Shown in pieces: positions 16,250-23,213 of a stretch of 64,000 nucleotides of DNA. A program made the position numbers and the translations under genes. The DNA lies in contig JANLPN010000392.1 of NCBI GenBank assembly GCA_031367285.1, positions 1-64,000 on the forward strand, read 5' to 3'. The notes beneath the pieces are model-generated. The model saw only the letters and a program-made list of their open reading frames with translations. It had not been told where the DNA came from and did no database searches. The first letter of the stretch is position 1; each line of letters starts with the position of its first letter. The DNA comes from CAISIP01 sp031367285. GTDB taxonomy: Bacteria; Pseudomonadota; Gammaproteobacteria; Burkholderiales; Burkholderiaceae_C.

Positions 16250-17359
16250 TCAGGGTGCGGTTGGCAGCCCACCCAGCACTTCAGCGGTGTGTTGCCCAAG
16301 GGCCGGGGCCTGGCAGGTAATGGTGCCGCCTTGCCCGTTCAGCAACAGCGGCTGGCGCAAAAATGTCTGGCGGCCGTTGTTGCCGTCCATGCCGACCGTC
16401 ATGTTGCGCGCACGCATCTGCGGGTCGTCCAGCACCTCGTGCAGGCGCCGCACCGGACCAAAGGCGATGCCTTCGGATTCCAGCCGCTGGTACAAGGCCT
16501 CATAGGGCCAGCGCGTTATGGCAGACCGCAGATGGGGTTCGATCTCCTTCGCGCGGTCGCTGCGTTCCTGTTCGCGCAGCGCCGCATACTGTTCCAGCGA
16601 CAGCAGGCGGCACAAGGCGGCCCACATGTGGTCCTCACCCGCGATGCTGAGCGTGATCTGCCGGCCGTCGGCGGTGGCAAACAGGCCGTAACCGGGGTCC
16701 AGCGGCGGCAGGGTGCGTGTCGGCAGGCCGTTGATCGGCGGCACCAGGAAAGGTGTCATCCAGCTGACCAGCGAATCGAGCATGGAGACGTCAATGGCGG
16801 CGCCCTGGCCGGAACGCGAACGGGCGAACAGCGCCGTGACCACCCCCAGAGCCGCGAACATGGCCGACGAGATATCGGCCAGCGGCAATACGGGCAAGGA
16901 CAGCCCGGCTTCCTGCCCCAGAGGTACGTCAATCATGCCGGCGGCCGCCTGGATGCTCAGGTCGTGGCCGGCCAGGCCGGTCTGCGGCCCGTTCTGCCCG
17001 AATGACGAAATGGACACGAACACCAGTGACGGCTTGCGCGCCAGCAGCACCTCGGAGCTGATTTGCAGGCGCGCCATGACGCCGGGGCGATAACCCTCCA
17101 GCACCACGTCCGCGCTGTCCACCAGGCGCAGGAACTGCTCCCGGTCCGCCGCGGCCTTGAGGTCCAGCACGACCGAACGCTTGTTGCGGTTGAAGGATGC
17201 AAACAGCCCCGGAAAACGGCGTGACGGGTCGCCGCTGCCGGGCCTCTCGACCAGGATCACGTCCGCGCCCAGGTCGGCCAGCAGCATCGTGGCGTAGGGT
17301 CCGGGATATTGCTCTGCCAGGCTCAGGACCCGAACACCGGTCAGGGGGAGAGTTACCAC
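16250..17359 (-). CDS. CaiB/BaiF family III CoA transferase
   Basis: Second family III CoA transferase, 369 residues. LAEQYPGPYATMLLADLGAD opens the family fold, NRNKRSVVLDL follows, and the catalytic Asp is at about D133 in GHDLSIQAAAG. AAIDVSMLDSLVSW and a C-terminal FGPVRRLHEVLDDPQ complete it. It would activate a carboxylic acid by CoA transfer. It is transcribed leftward from a control region that carries two TACT-N4-AGTA repeats about 31 to 65 bp upstream of its start. It is only moderately similar to the transferase at 8279, so the two probably act on different acids. Confidence 0.9.
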   Translation of the reverse strand: MVTLPLTGVRVLSLAEQYPGPYATMLLADLGADVILVERPGSGDPSRRFPGLFASFNRNKRSVVLDLKAAADREQFLRLVDSADVVLEGYRPGVMARLQISSEVLLARKPSLVFVSISSFGQNGPQTGLAGHDLSIQAAAGMIDVPLGQEAGLSLPVLPLADISSAMFAALGVVTALFARSRSGQGAAIDVSMLDSLVSWMTPFLVPPINGLPTRTLPPLDPGYGLFATADGRQITLSIAGEDHMWAALCRLLSLEQYAALREQERSDRAKEIEPHLRSAITRWPYEALYQRLESEGIAFGPVRRLHEVLDDPQMRARNMTVGMDGNNGRQTFLRQPLLLNGQGGTITCQAPALGQHTAEVLGGLPTAP

Positions 17360-17389
17360 GCGAGGCCTCCTCGTTTATTGGGATTATTT

Positions 17390-17424
17390 TATACTCACCA
17401 GTATATCATCGTTACTGGCAAATA
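17390..17424. promoter_or_regulatory. Tandem TACT-N4-AGTA operators, 21 bp apart
   Basis: The proximal site TATACT-CACC-AGTATA (17390-17405) is a perfect 6+4+6 dyad. The distal site TACTGGCAAATA (17413-17424) has one mismatch in the arms. Their centres are 21 bp apart, two helical turns. The pair sits just upstream of the leftward CoA transferase. Confidence 0.6.
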
Positions 17425-17641
17425 TATTGTGCACCGATATTGGCGCTTTGGTCGGCAGCGCGATCTTCGCGCCGCGCCACCCTGAACGCACCTCGCTCAA
17501 GGAATCGCCGCATGCGGTGACGCACGGTGCCTTGGGCGAGCCTCGACCCGCAGATCGAAGGCGGAACTGGTAAGCCCGCGCGTGCAGACCGTATCGCCAA
17601 TTCCAGTGAAGCAACTCCCGTCAGGCAAGGATTTGCTCTTC
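17425..17641. other. Unassigned intergenic stretch
   Basis: This stretch separates two leftward CoA transferase genes. It holds open frames on both strands, but none starts well or resembles a family I can name. It may be the edge of a rearrangement, since the genes to its right use a different operon style. I see no terminator with a T tract. Confidence 0.3.
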
Positions 17642-18862
17642 TCACTCGTTCAATGCGGCGCAAAACCGCGGTTCGGCCAGTGCCGATATCAGCCTGCGCC
17701 GCTCGGCGAGTGTTGTCGCTCGGATATCGGCCACGCCGTACTCCGTGACAACGACGTCGACGTCACTTTGCGCCGATGTCACGTAGGCGCCGGCGATGCG
17801 CGCCACCACACGGCTTTTCGATGCCGCACCGACGGTGGTGGCCGGCAGGGCAACAATTGCGAGCCCCCCCGGAGAGCGGCGTGCCGCGCGGAAGTAGTCG
17901 GATTGCCCGCCGACCGCACCGACATAACGTGTGCCGACAAACTCCGCGTTCACCTGTCCGAACAGGTCCACCTCGATCGCGGAATTGATCGCCATGAAAG
18001 GCGCACCAGCCACCTGACCGCCCGGCGCGACCAGTTGCGCCGGCACTGCGAAGCCGAGCACGCCGTCCGCGCCGGCGAAATCGTAAAGGCCGCGGGTGCC
18101 GACCGCGAGCGACGCCATACACGCCTCGCGATCGGTGGTGTTGATTGCGCCGCTGGCCACCAGTTCAGGCAACCAGTCGCCCACCATGCCGGATCGAACC
18201 CTGAGTCCGCGATGCTGGGACAGCGCGCGCGCGACCGCCGCCGCCATGCTGCCGATGCCCAACTGGATGATCGCGCCGTCGGGCACCAGTCGCGCGACGT
18301 TGCGGCCGATGATCAGCTGCCGCGCGTCCGGTGCTTCGTTCAGGACTTCGGGCAGCGGCAGGTCGCTCTCGCGCGCGACGACCACGCGACTGCAATGCAA
18401 GCGGCAGACCGAGCGGGTTCGCGGCACATTCGGGTTGATTTCGACCAGCACGACGCGCGCGGCCTGCGCGGCGCTCCACACATAGTCAACCGCGCAACCG
18501 AGGCTGTGGTAACCCTCTTTGTCAGCCGGCGAAACCTGCAGCAGCACGACATCGGCCTTGAGCACGCCGGACTCGAAGTACGACGTCAGTTGCGACAACT
18601 GCGCTGGAATCACGCGCGCCGCGCCGCGCCCAACGACGTGACGGATCGACCCCATGCCACAGTAGGTCGTCACGCGCAGCGCCGGGTCGATAGCAGCGCC
18701 CCAGGCCGGGTTGAGCGAATAGCCGCAGAACACGTTCAGTTGCCCAAGCCCGGCCGCGAGCCCGAACAATTCATCCACCAGCCCTGGCGGCTCGCCGGTC
18801 GTCTGGCCTACGACCACGCGATCGCCGCTGCGCAGATAGTGGGCCAAGACGGAGCGGTCCAT
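17642..18862 (-). CDS. Class I CoA transferase (acetyl-CoA hydrolase/4-hydroxybutyrate CoA-transferase family)
   Basis: A 406-residue protein of the acetyl-CoA hydrolase/transferase family, which forms a glutamyl-CoA intermediate. The catalytic Glu lies in SAIEVDLFGQVNAE, and the following GAVGGQSDYFRAA and VTEYGVADIRATTLAERRR are typical C-terminal segments. The N-terminal CoA-binding half has VGQTTGEPPGLVDEL. It would activate a carboxylate using acetyl-CoA or similar. It is mechanistically unrelated to the two family III transferases nearby, giving three CoA transferases in 11 kb. It is the last gene of a leftward block that begins with the phosphotransferase. Confidence 0.88.
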   Translation of the reverse strand: MDRSVLAHYLRSGDRVVVGQTTGEPPGLVDELFGLAAGLGQLNVFCGYSLNPAWGAAIDPALRVTTYCGMGSIRHVVGRGAARVIPAQLSQLTSYFESGVLKADVVLLQVSPADKEGYHSLGCAVDYVWSAAQAARVVLVEINPNVPRTRSVCRLHCSRVVVARESDLPLPEVLNEAPDARQLIIGRNVARLVPDGAIIQLGIGSMAAAVARALSQHRGLRVRSGMVGDWLPELVASGAINTTDREACMASLAVGTRGLYDFAGADGVLGFAVPAQLVAPGGQVAGAPFMAINSAIEVDLFGQVNAEFVGTRYVGAVGGQSDYFRAARRSPGGLAIVALPATTVGAASKSRVVARIAGAYVTSAQSDVDVVVTEYGVADIRATTLAERRRLISALAEPRFCAALNE

Positions 18863-18898
18863 GCGCGCGCTTCAATCCTTACGCGGCTTGCACGGATG

Positions 18899-20029
18899 TC
18901 AGGCCGTCTTGGCCGATCCGGCTTCAAGCCAAGCCGGCGGGCGACCGGCGATGGTCAGCGTCATGCTGCCAGTCCCGGTGCTGGCGGCTCCATCGAAATC
19001 GGCCTTAATTCCGACCGGCTGGATGCGGTGCCAATGCTCCTTTTCGGACCCGTCGGGATAGACCACCTTCGACGGGTGCGAGAGGTCATAAACGTCGGAC
19101 TCAAGGTGATTCTGGGCACGGAAGGCGCCCAGCCCGCGGCCGTCCTCGTATCCGCCGCTGTAGCCCAGGCCCTGCATCGCGATTGCCGCGCCCAGCGCGG
19201 TGAGGTCCATCACCAGGAGCTTGCCGTCGCTGAAGGTCGCGCGCACCTGGGCCGTCCGAAACCGGCGCGTACCCGGATGCAGGTCAGCCGCAAGCTCGAT
19301 CTTCTGCACGACGTGAACAGCCTCGGTGGCGCGCTCGGTCACCACGCCGGTCGTATACGGTTCATCGTCGCCGCGCCGCTCGAAAAGCAGGTGTCCGCTC
19401 ATCGAGTCGGTGGAGAAGAACAGGAAGGACATCACATGCCCCTTCTGCGCGAGCGTGACTTTCGGTCCGGTGACCGGCTCGGGCACGCCCATGCCGCGGC
19501 GCACGCCCCAGGAGTGATCGCGGCAGGACCACCAGTCAGCTATATCGATGCGCTGTCCGCCCGCCTCCATCCAGCCGCTGGCCAGTCCGATCTGGTCGAA
19601 GCGGCGGTAGTCCTGCACGGTGCGCCCATGCAGCCGCTCGTAATGCGGATGCTCTTCGTGCGCGGGCTCGACGCAGCGCCATTTGATAGCCCCTGAAATC
19701 CCGTGCGCACCCGGTGCGATAGCGATCTCAAACTCCTCCAGCGGCTTCACGGGCGTGATGCGCATCGGACCGCATTCGGTCTCCGCATTGCGGTCGAGCG
19801 CGCGCGACACCCGGAGGTTGTACTGCTTGCCGCCCACGGTCATTACCGCACCGCCATCGAGTACGTTCATGTTGCGATAGGCGCCCATGGTGATCTGGAT
19901 CGCCACCCGGCCGTCCCGCGAATAGATGGCGAACCAGTAGCGATCGAAGAACCGCGGATCGCTGGTCCAGACGTGGTCGAAGGTAGTCGGCAGCTGGTGC
20001 CAGAGGGTGTCGTCGAGCTTGGTCAGCAT
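18899..20029 (-). CDS. Uncharacterised protein, possible lipocalin-like (AttH/DUF7064-7065-like) fold
   Basis: A 376-residue protein not tied to a known reaction. The start at 20029 (MLTKLDD) overlaps the stop of the upstream gene (TGATG) and was preferred over a longer frame reaching 20182. It is rich in beta-strand patterns and Trp/Tyr: DRYWFAIYSRDGRVAIQITMG, DWWSCRDHSWGVRRGMG, and YPDGSEKEHWHRIQPVG near the end. These features recall the AttH/CrtC-like two-barrel lipocalin proteins, but that is a tentative impression. Similar proteins are often encoded beside aminoglycoside-phosphotransferase-like kinases, as here. No signal peptide or membrane segment is evident. A role in processing a bulky hydrophobic substrate is possible. 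Confidence 0.7.
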   Translation of the reverse strand: MLTKLDDTLWHQLPTTFDHVWTSDPRFFDRYWFAIYSRDGRVAIQITMGAYRNMNVLDGGAVMTVGGKQYNLRVSRALDRNAETECGPMRITPVKPLEEFEIAIAPGAHGISGAIKWRCVEPAHEEHPHYERLHGRTVQDYRRFDQIGLASGWMEAGGQRIDIADWWSCRDHSWGVRRGMGVPEPVTGPKVTLAQKGHVMSFLFFSTDSMSGHLLFERRGDDEPYTTGVVTERATEAVHVVQKIELAADLHPGTRRFRTAQVRATFSDGKLLVMDLTALGAAIAMQGLGYSGGYEDGRGLGAFRAQNHLESDVYDLSHPSKVVYPDGSEKEHWHRIQPVGIKADFDGAASTGTGSMTLTIAGRPPAWLEAGSAKTA

Positions 20030-20484
20030 CAGGGGGCCTTCGCGGGTGTGGCAGCAGTGGAGACGTAGCGCATCGGCGCACGCGCGGCGCGCGCGCTCAT
20101 GTGCGCAAGCGCCGCATCGCGCATTGCGGGGGTGAGACGGGTGCCGCTCAGCACCTGCGAAAGAAGGTCGCGCAGTTCGCAATTGCGTTGCTCGAGCGCC
20201 GTCATTTCGGTGGCGTCGGGTTCGGGCCGTGCCAGGGCCAGCGCGATGGAAGCGGCCAGCTCCGGTGCGACGACAGCCCGCAGCTGCCCAAGCAGCTTGG
20301 CCGTCGCCCGATTGTCGCCATAGAGGAATCCAGGAACCGCCGGCAGCGCGCCGGTCAACATGCGCAGGTTGGCGATCAGGCCTTCGAGCATGGTGCGCGC
20401 GTACGGATCGGCGACGCAGGGGGAGACGACCTTTTCGAGAATCCGGCAGGTCCCGAGCAATTGCTCTTCGACGGTAGGCCTCAT
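20029..20484 (-). CDS. Small conserved-looking helical protein, function unknown
   Basis: A 151-residue, mostly helical protein starting MRPTVEEQLLGTCRILEKVV. It has long amphipathic helices (DPYARTMLEGLIANLRMLTG, and an ELRDLLSQVLSG segment) and no recognised catalytic motif. Its stop overlaps the start of the 18899-20029 gene, so the two are translationally coupled. It lies between a phosphotransferase-family kinase and the lipocalin-like protein. Comparable short helical proteins occur in the same three-gene context elsewhere, which suggests a partner subunit, but I cannot assign a function. An upstream in-frame start at 20562 is less likely. Confidence 0.65.
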   Translation of the reverse strand: MRPTVEEQLLGTCRILEKVVSPCVADPYARTMLEGLIANLRMLTGALPAVPGFLYGDNRATAKLLGQLRAVVAPELAASIALALARPEPDATEMTALEQRNCELRDLLSQVLSGTRLTPAMRDAALAHMSARAARAPMRYVSTAATPAKAP

Positions 20485-20608
20485 TCGGTAACCTCCGCTC
20501 CGCGAGCCGCGGAATTCGCCCTTGGGAGCGGCCCGGCGGTGCTCACTGGAGTACCTTCGCACTGCGTGCTGCGGTGCGAGCTTGCTTGGGAACGGTCCGG
20601 CGCGGCGC

Positions 20609-21679
20609 TCATGACGTGTGCTCCATCAGCTGAAACATCGGACGGTATAGCCAGGTAGGCGTCTGGAACACGCGGTCGTAGCGGCCGGCGACGAACTCGC
20701 TCACGGCAGTCAACTGGATGACGGCCAACTTCCAGCAGGAAAAGACGTTCCACCATCGCAGCGCCGTTTCATCGACTCGGCGCCCGGTGAGCGCACGGTA
20801 AGCGGCGACGATCTGCTCACGCTCCCAGACGCCGGCAATCTGGTGCTCGCGCTTGCGCACCGGGTTGGTCACCCAGCCAAGATCCTCGAGCGGGTCGCCC
20901 AGGTGCGCGGTTTCCCAGTCGAGCTTCGCGCTGATTCGGTCACCCTCGATTAGCGCGTTGCCTGGCTTGAAGTCGCCATGCACGAGAACGATCGCTTCGG
21001 CCTCCGGTGCGCCCTGGCGCATCCAGGCGAGCACGTAGTCGAGTTCGGGATGGGGCTCGAGCCGCACCCGGCGGTACTCTGCCTCCCAATGCGCGAGTTC
21101 CACCAGCGAAGGCTTCCCGGTCGGCGTCTCAAGTACCTCGCTTAAGGCCAGGGCACGCCAGTCGACCGCGTGAATGCGCGCCATGAGGTCGATGAATGCA
21201 CGCGCCAGGTTCAGGCGCGCTTCGAGCGGGCGATCTCCGTTGAGCACCATGTAGTCGCAGGTCCCGAACATGCGATCCATGACCAGCGACGGTGCGCCAA
21301 GCCACTGGCCGTCGTGGTCCAGCCAGTGTGCCTTGGGCGCCGGCACGGATGCCCCTTCCAGGGCCCTGAGCAACGCGAACTCGCGCCTGCGGTCGGTGGA
21401 AAGCAGCGTCCCGGCGGCATCGCGCATGAGCATCAGGCGGTGCGACTGCGCGCCGGTCGCGTCGACCCAGGTCGCATCGAGCGACCAGTTCTCACGCGAC
21501 AATCCCCCCGCGGCACGCTCCACACCGACGAAACCGAAATCGTGTGCCGTGGGAATTGCATCGATGATCAGTGCTTTCAGGCCGGCGACGACTCGCTCGG
21601 CCGGGGTCGCCGCGCCGCCGCCATGCGCATCGGCCTGATTGGTGGCCGGCGCATCTGATGTCTTCAGGTCGTTGTCCAT
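20609..21679 (-). CDS. Phosphotransferase-family (APH-like) kinase
   Basis: Aminoglycoside-phosphotransferase/choline-kinase-like protein of 356 residues, cytoplasmic. The catalytic loop is LVHGDFKPGNALIEG and the metal-binding loop is AKLDWETAHLGDPLEDLGW. The N-lobe includes GGLSRENWSLDA. Such proteins next to acyl-CoA dehydrogenases (as in human ACAD10/11) phosphorylate hydroxyl groups of hydroxyacyl-CoAs to allow their removal. That role is attractive here because the tail of an acyl-CoA dehydrogenase gene survives immediately upstream. It is the first gene of the leftward block 21679-17642. Antibiotic resistance is unlikely. Confidence 0.88.
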   Translation of the reverse strand: MDNDLKTSDAPATNQADAHGGGAATPAERVVAGLKALIIDAIPTAHDFGFVGVERAAGGLSRENWSLDATWVDATGAQSHRLMLMRDAAGTLLSTDRRREFALLRALEGASVPAPKAHWLDHDGQWLGAPSLVMDRMFGTCDYMVLNGDRPLEARLNLARAFIDLMARIHAVDWRALALSEVLETPTGKPSLVELAHWEAEYRRVRLEPHPELDYVLAWMRQGAPEAEAIVLVHGDFKPGNALIEGDRISAKLDWETAHLGDPLEDLGWVTNPVRKREHQIAGVWEREQIVAAYRALTGRRVDETALRWWNVFSCWKLAVIQLTAVSEFVAGRYDRVFQTPTWLYRPMFQLMEHTS

Positions 21680-21681
21680 CG

Positions 21682-21780
21682 CTAGTTCGCCTTGCGCACT
21701 TTTGGCAACAGCGCGTTGCCGATGATCTGCTTCATCACCTCGGCGGGGTGGGCCTGCATCAGGCGTATGGTTTCATACAT
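21682..21780 (-). pseudogene. C-terminal fragment of an acyl-CoA dehydrogenase
   Basis: The last 20 codons read AEVMKQIIGNALLPKVRKAN, almost the same as the end of the intact enzyme at 9498-10658 (AEVMRQIIGNSLLPKVRKAA). The preceding dozen codons (MYETIRLMQAHP) do not belong to the family, so the rest of the gene was lost in a deletion or rearrangement. The fragment ends two bases before the phosphotransferase start. It marks a recombination joint. Confidence 0.8.
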
Positions 21781-21784
21781 GTCG

Positions 21785-22211
21785 GTTTTGTCCCGGATTC
21801 TATGGTGAAAATGCCCCAAAACGCACCCGCGCGGCGGCTGCGCAAGCAAGCTCAAGCAGCCTGGCCTCGGAACTCAGCACGCCGGCGCCGGCGCACCTAG
21901 TATCTCGAAAGTTCTGTTTGGGATTGTTTTTTACGCATTAGTAGTTCATAATTACTGCTAAGTATAGGCGCGCTACGGATGCCTTGGCAAGATCGGAAAA
22001 AAGTTGGCGATCGCGGATTTTTTAGTACCATTTTTTAAAAACGCGGAGACATGTCGAGAGTTCGAAACCGCTTCAAACGCCTGGCCGTGTTCGTGCTGGC
22101 CACGCTGCTGGTTCGAGCTGGTCGCCCAACACCGCTGCCGGTGCACCGCACCGGCAAGCTGCGGCGGCAGTACCGGAGCCATCGCGCTCCATCCAAAGAA
22201 GGAGACACCTG
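21785..22211. other. Long intergenic region with operator pair, otherwise unassigned
   Basis: The left part (21785-21900) is GC-rich with no convincing frame. The middle (21900-22040) is markedly AT-rich and carries the tandem repeat pair at 21932-21964. The right part contains an open frame from 22051 with a hydrophobic start (MSRVRNRFKRLAVFVLATLLV) and a GGAGA ahead of it. That frame runs into the next gene out of frame and is probably not a real gene. Confidence 0.4.
21932..21964. promoter_or_regulatory. Tandem TACT-N4-AGTA operators, 21 bp apart
   Basis: TACGCATTAGTA (21932-21943, one arm mismatch) and TACTGCTAAGTA (21953-21964, perfect arms). The centre-to-centre distance is 21 bp, as in the pair at 17392-17424. 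It lies upstream of the Bug-protein/acyl-CoA synthetase operon. Confidence 0.58.
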
Positions 22212-23213
22212 GTGCTACACCATTTCTATGCGCCGCCACTGGGGCGGCGCCAGATACTCCGGGCGGCGGCGGCGGCGGTCGCCGGCAGCGCGCTGGGCAT
22301 GGAGCCCGTGGCCGCGCAATCCTCCGACAGCCCGCTCAGGATCGCGGTCGGTTTTCCGCCGGGCGGCTCGGGCGATCTGTTCGCGCGCATTCTCGCCGAC
22401 GGCCTGCGTGATGAGCTGTCGCGCCCGGTACTGATCGAGAACAAACCCGGCGCCGGCGGCCTCACCGTGGCGGTCGGTTTCCTGCGTGCGCCCAAGGACG
22501 GCAGCCAGCTGATGCTGGCCACCGGCTCCACGGCGATATCGGCACCCATCTCGCGCGCCAAGCCACCGTACAACGCGGTGGACGACTTCCAGTGGATCGC
22601 ACTGCTGTCCAACGCGCCTTTTGTCATTGCGGTGAATCCGGCCTTGCCCATCACCGACCTGAAAAGCCTGGTTGCGTATGCCAAGGCGCGTCCGCACCAG
22701 ATGTCCTATGGCCACGCGGGGCTGGGAACCACGGTGCACTTGGCGGCCGAGCTGCTCAAGGACCGTGCCGGCATCGACGTGGTGGACATTGCTTATGCCG
22801 GCAGCGCCGGAGCCATCACCGACACGATTGGCGGCACCGTGCAGTTTGTGGTGGAGACCTCCGGGACCCTGCTTCAGTTCCACAAGGCCGGCAAGCTGCG
22901 CATCATCTGCACCATGGCCGAGGCACGCGAAAAGGTCACACCTGAGATCCCGACGGCGCGCGAGGCGGGTTATGACGTGTTGGCAGGCACCTGCAATCTG
23001 CTGGCCGCGCCACTCGGCACACCGCGCGAGGTGGTCGAGCCGATAGCCCGAGCCGTGGCGCGCGTGATGGACAAGCCGGCGATCCAGGAGCGCCTGCTGC
23101 AGCTGGGCATCCAGCCCATCACGCACTCCAGTCCGGCACTGGCGCGGGATTTTGTGGCGGGCGAAGTTGCGCGCTGGAGCGTGGTGGTGAAAAAACTCGG
23201 GATTGCGCTTTGA
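22212..23213 (+). CDS. Bug/TctC-family periplasmic solute-binding protein 3
   Basis: Bug-family binding protein, 333 residues from a GTG with AAGGAGA seven bases upstream. The leader has a twin-arginine-like motif (GRRQILRAAAAAVAGSALG) cleaved near AAQSS. Ligand loops: VGFPPGGSGDLFARI, ENKPGAGGLTVAV, SYGHAGLGTTVHLAAELLK. It ends in a four-base overlap with the acyl-CoA synthetase (TTGA), suggesting that its ligand is a free acid that is then activated to a CoA ester. Operator-like repeats lie about 250 bp upstream. No permease genes are adjacent. Confidence 0.92.
   Translation: MLHHFYAPPLGRRQILRAAAAAVAGSALGMEPVAAQSSDSPLRIAVGFPPGGSGDLFARILADGLRDELSRPVLIENKPGAGGLTVAVGFLRAPKDGSQLMLATGSTAISAPISRAKPPYNAVDDFQWIALLSNAPFVIAVNPALPITDLKSLVAYAKARPHQMSYGHAGLGTTVHLAAELLKDRAGIDVVDIAYAGSAGAITDTIGGTVQFVVETSGTLLQFHKAGKLRIICTMAEAREKVTPEIPTAREAGYDVLAGTCNLLAAPLGTPREVVEPIARAVARVMDKPAIQERLLQLGIQPITHSSPALARDFVAGEVARWSVVVKKLGIAL

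Noticed and set aside
17425..17641. Insertion-sequence remnant
   Set aside because: I looked for transposase motifs and terminal inverted repeats because the region is a boundary, but could support none from the sequence.
17582..19696. A 704-codon rightward open frame
   Set aside because: It lies antisense to the CoA transferase and the 18899-20029 gene, has atypical composition rich in Arg and His, and resembles no family. The leftward genes carry clear motifs.
20609..21679. Aminoglycoside resistance gene
   Set aside because: The kinase fold matches, but the context (acyl-CoA dehydrogenase tail, CoA transferase) and family subgroup point to metabolism.
22051..22434. A small exported protein starting MSRVRNRFKRL before the third Bug protein
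   Set aside because: It has a ribosome site and a hydrophobic start, but the rest is Arg-rich and overlaps the Bug gene out of frame. Not convincing as a gene.
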